This document shows positions 8,780 to 37,606 of a stretch of 64,000 nt of DNA, piece after piece. Source of the DNA: Nocardia gamkensis NBRC 108242 (lineage in GTDB: Bacteria; Actinomycetota; Actinomycetes; Mycobacteriales; Mycobacteriaceae); the NCBI RefSeq assembly GCF_001612985.1, contig NZ_BDBM01000012.1, forward strand, positions 1 through 64,000, read 5' to 3'. Below the pieces are notes generated by a model that searched no databases, was not told the DNA's origin, and saw only the letters and a list, made by a program, of their open reading frames with translations. Both the position numbers and the translations under genes were made by a program. Each line of letters begins with the position of its first letter. The stretch's first letter is position 1.

Positions 8780-9367
8780 TCAGTGCGCGCCGGCGGCCGC
8801 GGCGGCCCGTCCGGCCGCGACGGTCACGGCGCGAATTCCGGGCACCGTGCGGGTCAGGGCCAGGGCGATGCGCCATTCGGATTCGTCCGCGAACCCACCG
8901 GCGACGGTGGCGTCACCGTCCTCGACAGTGACCTGCCAGTGCCGTGCGCGGGTGTATTGATCAAGCAGCTTCTGGGCATCGGCCGCGAGTGCGTCGTCGG
9001 GGGTGAGCATGATTCGTAACGCGTCGCCGCGGCTGAACATCCCGATCACGCGGCCGTCGGCATCGACGACCGGCACACTGCGCAGTCCGTGACCCACCAG
9101 CCTGCTCATCACCTCGGCCAGCGCCGCAGCACCGGGGATCGACACCGCCGGCGTGGTCATCACCGCACCGACCGTGTCGTCGAGTTCGCCGGCCCGCAAG
9201 AGATCACCGCTGGTGATCACCCCGATGAGGCGATCGGCCTGGTCGAGAACCGGCAACGCCGCGTAGCCCAGTTCGGCGAGCATCAGCGCCGCGGCGCGTG
9301 CCGGATCGTCATGCCGCACAGCAATGATCGGCCGTTGCATGACCTCGCATACCTGCATGTTCCTCAT
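8780..9367 (-). CDS. CBS-domain pair with C-terminal BON domain
   Basis: This cytoplasmic protein of about 195 residues has two CBS repeats (about residues 5-60 and 68-125; VCEVMQRPIIAV and VGAVMTTPAVSI open the repeats) and a C-terminal BON-like segment (about 135-190; ARHWQVTVEDGDATVAG). CBS pairs bind adenine nucleotides and sense energy state; BON domains bind membranes or lipids. I chose the ATG at 9367, which has GGAG nine bases upstream; an in-frame TTG at 9376 and an ATG at 9358 are alternatives. Such CBS-BON proteins are common stress-associated genes in actinobacteria. Confidence 0.85.
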   Translation of the reverse strand: MRNMQVCEVMQRPIIAVRHDDPARAAALMLAELGYAALPVLDQADRLIGVITSGDLLRAGELDDTVGAVMTTPAVSIPGAAALAEVMSRLVGHGLRSVPVVDADGRVIGMFSRGDALRIMLTPDDALAADAQKLLDQYTRARHWQVTVEDGDATVAGGFADESEWRIALALTRTVPGIRAVTVAAGRAAAAAGAH

Positions 9368-9445
9368 GCCGTTCAACTCCGCTTCAGCTAGTACCGGTTC
9401 GGCTCCGAAGGCGGAACCGTCGTCGCTCCCGGCCGGGTGGGAAGT

Positions 9446-9486
9446 GTCGTCAGGGACGGGCCCGAGGCGGCGCCGCCCCTGACGAC
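9446..9486. terminator. Hairpin downstream of pucR-type gene
   Basis: Perfect 10-bp arms (GTCGTCAGGG and CCCTGACGAC) enclose a 21-base GC-rich spacer. The hairpin lies between the end of the pucR-type gene and the start of the CBS gene, so it probably ends the former's transcript. No T-run is seen. Confidence 0.5.
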
Positions 9487-9662
9487 GCGCAGGCCCTGGT
9501 GCAGGGCTGGTCTCAGTCGCTCGGACCTACCGGCATCGCCGACTTGACTCTTCCTGCCTTGCGACTGCTGCTCAACTCCATGATCGTTCGGTGTCGAGAA
9601 GTTCGGTTGCGCTGATCAGACAATCGAGGAGCCGGGATTTGTGGCGGCAGCACAGCGCGGGC

Positions 9663-11186
9663 TCAGGCGGTCTCGGTGACGGCGAGTTCGATCATCATGG
9701 CGAGGCGTTTGCGGGGGTCGCGCAAACCGAGGTCGGTCACCTCGGCCATCTTGCGCAGCCGGTTGCGGACGGTGTTCTCGTGCACCCCGAGTTGCGCCCC
9801 CGCCTCTGCGAGGTCGCCCTGCGCCTGTAACCAGGCGCGCAACGTTGCCACATACTGGGTGGAGTTGGCGCGGTCGTGGCGGCGCAACTCCGAGATCGGC
9901 CCTCGCGCGGGGGTGCGTCCGGAATGCCCCGCGGTGCGCAACCGCTGGAGCAGGATTTCGTCCCACGACTCGTCATAGGCGAGGGGCGGAACATCTGCCG
10001 AGCGGGCTTCGTGCAGTGCCAGGCATTCGTCGGCCTCTTGGCGCGCCAACGCCAGTTCCCTGGCCAGGGCGACACCGCTGATTCCGGCCAGCACCGTCAT
10101 CTGGGTGGGCAGTGCCGCCTGTCGCTCGCTTATCCAGCGACGTGCCGTGGCCGCCTGATCAGCGGGTAGCACGGTGTAGACGGTGTCGCCGACCAAGGCG
10201 CTGCGACTCGAACGCGACCAGCCGAATCCGGATGTCGCTCGCTCGAAGATCAACAGCAGCGCGGCGTGCTGCTCTCCAGCGATCCGGGCCCGCACGGCGA
10301 GCACCCGCAAACCCTCCGACGCCAACCCCAGTCTGCTGGCTACCGTGGTCGCGTCCGCGGTGCCTTCCAACAAGCGGATCACCAATTCGGATTCCACTTG
10401 ACGCTCCAGGTCCGCGCTGGCCCGCGATCGCAACAGATGCAGGGCAACTGTTCGGGCTCCGTCGGTCAAGGCCCGGTGGCGAACCCCGTGTAACGGCGCG
10501 GGGGATGACACCCATATCGAGCCGAGCAGTTGGCGGCCCACGCGGACGGCCACGACCATCCGCCCCGTCATCGCGCGATCTGCCTGCGCGGGCACGAACA
10601 ACGGTTCCGCCGAGGCCGCCAAATGTGCGAAGACACCCTGCGTTTCGAATACCGCGCGCAACCACTGCGGCATCTGCCGCCCCAGGATCGTTTCCACCCA
10701 TGCGGGGTCGAGATGCTGCTGCGGCCTGGAGTAGGCCAGCACCCGGGACAGGCGGTCCTCGATCGTCACCGCACCCCCGACCGCGTCGGCCAGGCTGTCG
10801 GCCAAGGCGAACAAATCGGTCGGCCCGCGACCGGCGTCGGTCTCGCGTCCTTCAAGTACCAATCCGTAGACCACCGCGGCCACCTCGCTCCAGGCCACAG
10901 CGGGGTCGATCATCAGCACGGCGATCCCCTCGATCTTCGGCTCGTCGTCGGTTTGCTCATCCCCGCGGAAGAGCGCGACGACAGCCCGCGCCGACACCGC
11001 CCAGTCCACCACCTCCGATACCGAGCGTGCCCCGATCCCCAGCAGCACATCGCCCATTTCCGCAGGGTCGTGTTCGGCCCCGGGAATCACCACACTGCGT
11101 AAAGGGGTGGCGCGGGCAACCGAACCCAACCGCAGACGGACCCCATAGCCACCCAACACGTTCGCCAACCGGTCCAACGTCACCAT
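9663..11186 (-). CDS. PucR-family transcriptional regulator
   Basis: This 507-residue protein ends in the PucR-type helix-turn-helix (about residues 455-480; AGAQLGVHENTVRNRLRKM). The middle resembles the GGDEF-like domain of CdaR/PucR regulators, and the N-terminal half carries a sensory region. Members of this family control purine, sugar-acid or secondary-metabolism genes in actinobacteria. The start at 11186 has GGAGGGG three bases upstream. The frame stays open above it, but that extension is arginine-rich and not protein-like. The target genes are unknown, and no enzyme gene is coupled to it. Confidence 0.85.
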   Translation of the reverse strand: MVTLDRLANVLGGYGVRLRLGSVARATPLRSVVIPGAEHDPAEMGDVLLGIGARSVSEVVDWAVSARAVVALFRGDEQTDDEPKIEGIAVLMIDPAVAWSEVAAVVYGLVLEGRETDAGRGPTDLFALADSLADAVGGAVTIEDRLSRVLAYSRPQQHLDPAWVETILGRQMPQWLRAVFETQGVFAHLAASAEPLFVPAQADRAMTGRMVVAVRVGRQLLGSIWVSSPAPLHGVRHRALTDGARTVALHLLRSRASADLERQVESELVIRLLEGTADATTVASRLGLASEGLRVLAVRARIAGEQHAALLLIFERATSGFGWSRSSRSALVGDTVYTVLPADQAATARRWISERQAALPTQMTVLAGISGVALARELALARQEADECLALHEARSADVPPLAYDESWDEILLQRLRTAGHSGRTPARGPISELRRHDRANSTQYVATLRAWLQAQGDLAEAGAQLGVHENTVRNRLRKMAEVTDLGLRDPRKRLAMMIELAVTETA

Positions 11187-11641
11187 GAGCCCCTCCGATC
11201 TCGAACTCGGCGCGACTGGTGGAAGGTCGTGGACGTGCAAGCCGGACCACTCGCTCGGCCGGTGCACCGCCGTGAGCGCCGGGACGCGCCGGTGCAGGCG
11301 ACCGACGCCCCGCCGACATCGGCGATTACGGCCACGTCGCCGATGTCGGCGTTCTCGGTGCCGGTCAGCAACGCGAGGGTGCTTCGGTCGGTTGGTTCGC
11401 CCGGTGGGTACGCACGGCCGCGCTGCCCGGTGCGGCCGGGAACGTCGCGGTCGGCGGCGGATTCGTCGAACGATCGCGGATCGTGGCCGTACCGAGCGCG
11501 CAGGCCGACGGAGCCTCAGCGGAAACTGCGCCGGCGCCGGCACGAGCCCCTGCCACATATCGAACGGTACGCCTGCCAGGAGGCCCCAGCTGGGCGATCA
11601 CCTACTCCACTCTCCGGTTATGGCCTGCCGGTATGGCCGGG
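11187..11641. other. Gap between pucR-type and marR genes
   Basis: No gene is assigned. A plus-strand frame reads plausible but unrecognised protein (for example YGHVADVGVLGAG and FVERSRIVAVPSA) but lacks a start near a ribosome site. It may be a gene remnant or chance in GC-rich DNA. Confidence 0.35.
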
Positions 11642-12097
11642 TCAGCCGCCGTGACCGGTCGAGGTTTGTTCGACGAGGGTCGCGGTGGCACGGTCGAGGA
11701 ACTCGCAGAACCTTCTGTGCTCGTCGGGGGTGAAGCGGTCCGTGAGGGCGCGTTCGAGCACGATGACTTCCTGGTAGGCACGGTCGAGCAGGCCATGGCC
11801 TGCCGGGGTGAGAGTGGCGATGAGGACTTTGGCGTGCACCGCGGACGGTTGCCGGGCGATGAGTCCTTTGCTCTGCATGCCGCTCAGGACGGTGGCCATG
11901 CTCTGCTGGGTGACTCCGCACGCGCGAGCCAGTTGGGCGCCGGACATGGCGTCCTCGCGGGACAGGGTCAGCAGCACCGTGTATTGGGTCATGGTGAGCC
12001 CGTAGCCGCGCAGCACCGCCTCGTGGTGGGCCATAAGCGCTTGCTCCGCGCGGCGTAGTCGGGTGCACACGTATTCCTCGACAGGCACATCGGCCAT
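11642..12097 (-). CDS. MarR-family transcriptional regulator
   Basis: This 151-residue MarR-type winged-helix repressor has its recognition helix near residues 60-80 (ARACGVTQQSMATVLSGM). A wing and the helical dimer interface follow. It is divergent from a quinone-oxidoreductase gene, with paired inverted repeats between them. Such pairs usually respond to quinones, oxidants or electrophiles, so that is the likely signal here by inference. Confidence 0.9.
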   Translation of the reverse strand: MADVPVEEYVCTRLRRAEQALMAHHEAVLRGYGLTMTQYTVLLTLSREDAMSGAQLARACGVTQQSMATVLSGMQSKGLIARQPSAVHAKVLIATLTPAGHGLLDRAYQEVIVLERALTDRFTPDEHRRFCEFLDRATATLVEQTSTGHGG

Positions 12098-12112
12098 GAC
12101 ACAACTCCCTAA

Positions 12113-12167
12113 GTTGACTCAGGTACCTTATACTGACTAGGTTCCTATATAAGGATAGTGAGTCAAC
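12113..12167. promoter_or_regulatory. MarR operator region with nested inverted repeats
   Basis: Two nested perfect inverted repeats fill the divergent promoter: GTTGACTCA (12113-12121) with TGAGTCAAC (12159-12167), and CCTTATA (12126-12132) with TATAAGG (12148-12154). The outer arms contain TTGACT on each strand, which could be facing -35 boxes. Binding by the MarR protein would silence both genes. Confidence 0.6.
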
Positions 12168-12184
12168 ACAGAAAGTTGTATCTT

Positions 12185-13132
12185 ATGAAGGCTGTTGTGC
12201 TGGACACCGATGACACTTTCCGGATCTCGGAGATCGATGAGCCTGTGGCCGGACCGGGTGAGGTCGCCATCCGCGTTGCCTATGCGGGCGTGCAGTACGG
12301 CGACGTGCTGGTGCGCGCGGGGCATTTCCCGATTCCGCGCCCGTTCGTGCCGGGCTTCGAAGTCGCGGGCGAGATCATCGCGGTGGGGGAGGGCGTGGAC
12401 GACGACAGGATCGGCGAGCGGGTCGTGGCGCTGGTGGGCGGGGGCGGTTACGCCGAGGTCGTGACCGCACCGGCGGTGCTGGCGATCAATGCCTCGGGCG
12501 TCGACGCGCGCACCGCCGGCGCGTTCGGCTGGGTGACTCCGACCGCGTACGACCTGGTCGATACCGCCGCCGGAGTAGGGAAGGGGGACAGTGTCCTGAT
12601 CCATGCCGCCGCTGGTGGTGTCGGGTCGCTGGCCGGGCAATTCGCCGCCGCCGCGGGCGCGAAGAGGATTGTCGGAGTCGTCGGCAACGCCGGTCAGCTC
12701 GATTACGCGCGCCGGTTCGGCTATCACGAGGTGCTCGAGCGTGAACAATTCCCCGATGCCTTGGGCGAGGAGAGCTTCGACGTAATTCTCGACCCGATCG
12801 GCGGGCCCACTCGGGTCGCGAGCCTCGCCCGGCTCGCCGCGCATGGCCGGATCGTGGTCTACGGCAACATCGCCACCTTCGAGCCGGTCACCGTGTCGGC
12901 CAACGATCTGCTGATGCGTGGTCAGTCGCTGATGACCTACAACAGCAATCTGGCCGGCCAGACCTGCCCGCAGCGGCTCGCCGACAGTGCCGCTCGCGCG
13001 ATGGCGCTGGTCGCCGACGGGTCGGTGCGCGTAGATGTCACCGCCGAATACACTCTCGCCGACGTCGAGACCGCGATCGCGAACCTTGCCGGCGGAGTGA
13101 CCCACGGCAAGAGCATCGTCCGCATCGAATGA
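12185..13132 (+). CDS. Zinc-independent quinone oxidoreductase (MDR family)
   Basis: This 315-residue medium-chain dehydrogenase/reductase lacks zinc ligands and carries the NADPH motif HAAAGGVGSLAGQFA near residue 140. It probably reduces quinones or other electrophilic ketones with NADPH in the cytoplasm. The ATG at 12185 starts the usual MKAVVLD opening. An in-frame start at 12158 would lie inside the operator and is less likely. It is divergent from marR. A terminator-like hairpin follows about 100 bases after the stop. Confidence 0.88.
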   Translation: MKAVVLDTDDTFRISEIDEPVAGPGEVAIRVAYAGVQYGDVLVRAGHFPIPRPFVPGFEVAGEIIAVGEGVDDDRIGERVVALVGGGGYAEVVTAPAVLAINASGVDARTAGAFGWVTPTAYDLVDTAAGVGKGDSVLIHAAAGGVGSLAGQFAAAAGAKRIVGVVGNAGQLDYARRFGYHEVLEREQFPDALGEESFDVILDPIGGPTRVASLARLAAHGRIVVYGNIATFEPVTVSANDLLMRGQSLMTYNSNLAGQTCPQRLADSAARAMALVADGSVRVDVTAEYTLADVETAIANLAGGVTHGKSIVRIE

Positions 13133-13229
13133 ATCGCGTCCTCGATCCGGCCGGGACGCTCCTCAACGATCCCGCGCCGGGTCGGCGACCGTGCCGTCCA
13201 GCCACCGCATCGGGCCCTCTTGATCAAGC

Positions 13230-13250
13230 CGGCGGTCGGCTCGACCGCCG
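13230..13250 (+). terminator. Hairpin after quinone oxidoreductase gene
   Basis: CGGCGGTC-GGCTC-GACCGCCG forms 8-bp arms with a 5-base loop. It is a likely terminator of the quinone oxidoreductase transcript; no T-run is visible. Confidence 0.5.
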
Positions 13251-13694
13251 CGGTCCGCGAGCCGGTTGCGGCGCTCATTCTCTGTGATTCCGGGTCATCT
13301 CCCAGCCCTGTGCGGTCATTCGAAACAACTGCGAAACTCGGTGAGGTGCGATGCATTCGAGAATGTCGTGGCACACCGACACCGATTGCCTGGCCTGCGA
13401 GTATACCATTTAACCCCGCTCCGCCGGCGGGTGACGCGTAGTCCACTACTCATTTGCGCACTTGCGCCTCGCGTCGCGCCGTGCGGAAAACGCTTACCGA
13501 GTAATACCGGCACCGCCGCCGCGCAGAATGACCCGATGAGCAAGTAGTGAACTACCCGAATTCGAAATCATCCGACTGAGCACTTCGATGATCGTCGTGC
13601 CGGCTGTACGCTCAGATCGTCGGAATCCGGCATCATTCGCCCGGGTTCTTGACATTCCTATGAAATCCTACAGTTAGACGAGAGGGTCAAATCG
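13251..13694. other. Lower-GC intergenic region before LysM genes
   Basis: No gene is seen. The region holds two copies of a GTAGT-YC-ACTAC palindrome (13438-13450 and, inverted, 13543-13555). It also has a TTGACA box at 13649-13654 upstream of the first LysM gene, without a well-spaced -10 box. Its base composition is less GC-rich than the surroundings. Confidence 0.4.
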
Positions 13695-14171
13695 ATGATC
13701 AATACACACACGGTAGCCGCAGGAGACACTCTCTCTGCGGTTGCGAAGAGATTTTACGGTCAGGCCGCGCTTTTCGAACTCATCGCCGTGGCAAGTGGCG
13801 TTCCGGATCCCGATTCGATACGCGTCGGGACGGTGCTGATCATCCCCGAGGTGAACCGCAAGCACACGGTGGTGCGAGGCGAAACACTGTCCGGATTGGC
13901 AGGGCATTTCTATCGCCCGCAGAACTCGCATCTATTCCCGCTGATCGCCGCGGCGAACGGAATCGAGGATCCCGACCAGATCCACCCTGGTCAGGTGTTG
14001 ATCATTCCCGGCATCTCGTACAAAGTCGTTTCCGGCGACACACTGTCCAGGCTCGCCAAGCGCTTCTACGGTGATGCCACGCTGTTCCCTCTGATCGCCG
14101 ACGCGAACGAGATCCTGGACCCCGACGTGATTCACGTCGGCCGAGAATTGATTATTCCCCCGAAGAACTAG
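13695..14171 (+). CDS. Triple-LysM protein without signal peptide
   Basis: These 158 residues consist almost entirely of three LysM repeats (about residues 4-50, 55-103 and 108-156). Each opens with a V-x-x-GDTL/GETL motif and ends with GxxLIIP. LysM modules usually bind peptidoglycan or chitin-like glycans. Unusually, there is no signal peptide, membrane segment or catalytic domain, so an extracytoplasmic role is not obvious. Cytoplasmic LysM proteins such as Kbp (YgaU) of E. coli exist. GAGGG precedes the start. A second LysM gene follows after 9 bases, so the two are probably co-transcribed. Confidence 0.85.
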   Translation: MINTHTVAAGDTLSAVAKRFYGQAALFELIAVASGVPDPDSIRVGTVLIIPEVNRKHTVVRGETLSGLAGHFYRPQNSHLFPLIAAANGIEDPDQIHPGQVLIIPGISYKVVSGDTLSRLAKRFYGDATLFPLIADANEILDPDVIHVGRELIIPPKN

Positions 14172-14180
14172 GAGATAACC

Positions 14181-14366
14181 ATGGCAGCCGAATGGCATAC
14201 GGTCGTCGCAGGCGAGACCCTGTCGGGAATCGTCAAGAAGAAGTACGGCGATCTGAAATTCTTGCAGAGGATCGCCGACATCAACGGCATCGAGAACCCG
14301 GACTTCATCAGAGTCGGCCAGCAGATCATGCTCCCCTTGCGGTCCATCCTCGCCTCGGCGGGCTAG
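14181..14366 (+). CDS. Single-LysM small protein
   Basis: This 61-residue protein is one LysM module (WHTVVAGETLSGI to VGQQIMLPL) with a short tail and no signal peptide. AGGAG lies upstream of the ATG. It follows the triple-LysM gene by 9 bases and ends before a strong hairpin, so the pair forms a two-gene operon. The close spacing suggests that the two proteins act together, possibly on the same glycan ligand or partner. Confidence 0.8.
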   Translation: MAAEWHTVVAGETLSGIVKKKYGDLKFLQRIADINGIENPDFIRVGQQIMLPLRSILASAG

Positions 14367-14449
14367 ACCGGATGCCGAGTCGTCCTCGCAATTGCGGCGG
14401 CCTCCGATCGCTCACCTCGGGACAGCACAAGGGCGGACGGTCTTGCGGA

Positions 14450-14488
14450 TGCCCTCCCAGCAGCGGATGCTCCACTCCTGGGAGGGCA
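14450..14488 (+). terminator. Strong hairpin after LysM operon
   Basis: Perfect 11-bp arms TGCCCTCCCAG and CTGGGAGGGCA enclose a 17-base loop. It is the likely terminator of the two-gene LysM operon. Confidence 0.6.
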
Positions 14489-14582
14489 ACGTTCTCGCCG
14501 CCCGACGGGATCGCGCACGCGACCGGCGACCCGATCGGTTACCCGGCACGAGAGCAGCGAACAGTGGAATCGTCGGCCTCCG

Positions 14583-14789
14583 TCAGGGTTCGAGCGGATC
14601 GTGGCCCCAGTTCATCAGCGAGTGCCGCCAGTTGCTGTCGACGATGTCCCCGGAAGGTCGTTGCTCGAGATGGCGGTGCGCGTAGCCGATGACTTTGCGC
14701 ATGTGCGCGTAGTCATCGTCGGTCAGGTCGTTCTTCTCGAGGATGTCCACGATGCCGATAGCTGAAGCGATGCTGCATCGTTTCGTCAT
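14583..14789 (-). pseudogene. DUF3140 protein, N-terminally truncated
   Basis: The 68-residue frame contains the conserved C-terminal half of DUF3140 proteins (LTDDDYAHMRKVIGYAHRHL, then the SLMNWGHDPL ending). Family members are normally around 100 residues. Here the N-terminal third is missing and replaced by an unrelated start, MTKRCSIAS. I take it as a broken gene rather than a short functional variant. The function of the family is unknown. Confidence 0.6.
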
Positions 14790-14831
14790 ATGTGCGGGAG
14801 GGATCCCGGAATTGACAGCGTGACGTGCGGG

Positions 14832-15701
14832 TCAGATGAGTTCTTCAAATGTTCGTTCGAATCCCAGCGCCCCGCGACCGTCGGCGACCTGACGGTCGAG
14901 AAGGTTTTTCAAGGGGGCGACGAAGTCGAGGGTGACGTTCGCGTCGCGGCTGGCGCGGTTTATCGCGTCCAGTGCGGCTTTGTGGAACGCGATGGATTGG
15001 ACCCGGTCGGTGTATGCGGCGGTGTCGATGACGGCGCCCTGATGTGGCAACGACTGGGCCATGGCGCCGACCCACGCGGCGGCTCGTCGGCCGAATTCGG
15101 CGGCGGGGACGCCGACGGAGCGCATCATGGCCGCGCCGTGCAGGAAGCCGCCGAACATGGCGTACATGGTGGCGAGCAGGGCGAAGTCGTAGGTCGAGGC
15201 GAAGCCCGCGTCTTCGCCGAAGTATTCCGCGGCAGCGAGCAATTCGAGGGTTTCGCGGTGTGTGTCGAAGACCGTCCGGGAGCCGCTGTAGAGGATGGAG
15301 GCGCCGGGTCGGCCGATCATGGGTGGCACCGCCATGATTCCGCCGTCGAGGTAGCCGCAGTCGTGACCGGCCGCCCAGGCGGCGAGTTCGCGAGCGTCGC
15401 CGGGGGCGGTGCTGGTCAGGTTGATCAGTTGTCGTCCAGCCAGTCGGGCGGCGACCGGGTCGAGGGTGGCGTGCACCGAGGCGTGGTCGAGCAGTACGGC
15501 GATGATCGGGCCGTCGGCGCCGATCGCCTCGGTGACGGTCGCGGCGGTGGCGGCTCCGGCCGCGAGGAGTTCGGCGTCCTTGCCCGGGGTGCGGTTCCAG
15601 ACGGTCGTCGGCACGCCGGCCTTCAGGAATGTCGCGGCCAGCGCCTGGCCCATCGCTCCGAGTCCCAGGATGATCACCGGGGTCTTCGTGGTCTCCGCCA
15701 T
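14832..15701 (-). CDS. Imine-reductase-like NADP(H) oxidoreductase
   Basis: This 289-residue protein belongs to the beta-hydroxyacid-dehydrogenase/imine-reductase group. The NADP motif GLGAMGQALA is followed by the VWNRTPGK stretch that sets NADPH preference, and the C-terminal helical domain contains the STYDFALLATMYA helix that carries the active-site tyrosine in known actinobacterial imine reductases. The natural substrate is unknown. It is divergent from an hxlR gene with a palindrome between them. It lies just before the polyketide cluster, but nothing in the sequence links it to that pathway. Confidence 0.85.
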   Translation of the reverse strand: MAETTKTPVIILGLGAMGQALAATFLKAGVPTTVWNRTPGKDAELLAAGAATAATVTEAIGADGPIIAVLLDHASVHATLDPVAARLAGRQLINLTSTAPGDARELAAWAAGHDCGYLDGGIMAVPPMIGRPGASILYSGSRTVFDTHRETLELLAAAEYFGEDAGFASTYDFALLATMYAMFGGFLHGAAMMRSVGVPAAEFGRRAAAWVGAMAQSLPHQGAVIDTAAYTDRVQSIAFHKAALDAINRASRDANVTLDFVAPLKNLLDRQVADGRGALGFERTFEELI

Positions 15702-15782
15702 TGCGGGTTCAACTCCTTGGGTTCGAGGAAACTCCTGGTCAGCGCGCTGTGACCAACAGTGCTCGTTGCCCGGCGAAGAGGC

Positions 15783-15809
15783 AAGTACCTACTATTTTGT
15801 CCGGTACTT
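15783..15809. promoter_or_regulatory. HxlR operator palindrome
   Basis: AAGTACC-N13-GGTACTT is a perfect inverted repeat in the gap between the imine-reductase-like gene and hxlR. It is probably the HxlR binding site and would control both genes. Confidence 0.62.
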
Positions 15810-15844
15810 ACCAAATGGTTTGTGAGCAGGTAGCGAGGTGGACG

Positions 15845-16201
15845 GTGGGTGCGAAGCGATCGGGGCCGTACTTCTGCGGTATCGATGCCGCGATGGATGT
15901 GGTCGGCGGTAAGTGGAAGGCGCTGATTCTCTGGGAGCTGGAGAACCACGGCGTGCGGCGCTTCGGCGAGCTGCGCAAGGGGCTGCCGGGAGTCTCGGAG
16001 AAGATGCTGATCCAGCAGCTGCGGGAGCTGGAGGAGGACGGGATCGTGAGCAGGACCGTCTACCGCGAAGTGCCGCCGCGCGTGGAGTACCGGCTGACCG
16101 AGATCGGCGCGGCGCTCAACGCGGCACTGGAGCCGCTGGGTGCCTGGGGACGGGACCGGATCGATCGGATCGGGGCACCGCGGGTGCATCAGCAGCCATG
16201 A
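15845..16201 (+). CDS. HxlR-family transcriptional regulator
   Basis: This 118-residue winged-helix protein of the HxlR (MarR-like) family contains the conserved VGGKWKALILWEL, FGELRKGLPGVSEKML and PPRVEYRLTEIG segments. An N-terminal cysteine (YFCGIDAAMDV) occupies the position used for redox or aldehyde sensing in some members. The GTG at 15845 has GAGG six bases upstream. The in-frame ATG at 15815 lies next to the operator and is less likely. It is the gene nearest upstream of the PKS promoter and on the same strand, so it could affect the cluster, but its divergent partner is the simpler target. Confidence 0.88.
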   Translation: MGAKRSGPYFCGIDAAMDVVGGKWKALILWELENHGVRRFGELRKGLPGVSEKMLIQQLRELEEDGIVSRTVYREVPPRVEYRLTEIGAALNAALEPLGAWGRDRIDRIGAPRVHQQP

Positions 16202-16270
16202 GGTGAATCCTTCAAAAGTGAATGTTTCACTCGGGCAACATCGTTCAGCGGAAGATCAAGCTACTAGTTG

Positions 16271-16334
16271 GTAACTTTAGTTACTTTTGTGCACACCCTG
16301 TGCAATTGACGCATAACCGGGCCCGTCGTATGTT
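16271..16334 (+). promoter_or_regulatory. Promoter and operator dyads of the PKS operon
   Basis: TTGACG (16306-16311) and TATGTT (16329-16334) are separated by exactly 17 bases, which is close to consensus and unusual in such GC-rich DNA. Two perfect dyads lie just upstream: GTAACT-TT-AGTTAC (16271-16284) and TGCACA-CCC-TGTGCA (16290-16304); the second abuts the -35 box. A GTGAA-TGT-TTCAC dyad sits at 16218-16230. The predicted transcript would start near 16341, only about 30 bases before the preferred PKS start. Confidence 0.7.
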
Positions 16335-16372
16335 CCACGTCACAACTTTGCAAGATGTGGGTGGCAGCGCAG

Positions 16373-37602
<21,230 letters not shown>

Positions 37603-37606
<4 letters not shown>

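Noticed and set aside
11187..11558. N-terminal extension of the PucR-type regulator
   Set aside because: The sequence is Arg-rich and not protein-like, and GGAGGGG sits three bases before the ATG at 11186.
11229..12058. Plus-strand frames across the pucR-marR gap and opposite marR
   Set aside because: The part over marR is an antisense shadow and the rest lacks a start and homology. Kept only as a possible remnant.
14832..16201. Imine-reductase-like gene and hxlR as part of the polyketide cluster
   Set aside because: They form their own divergent pair with a dedicated palindrome and end before the strong PKS promoter. Nothing in the PKS product logic needs an imine reductase.
16355..16372. 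Alternative PKS1 start at 16355
   Set aside because: It lies only about 14 bases after the predicted transcription start and has no ribosome site. The ATG at 16373 begins a typical docking helix.
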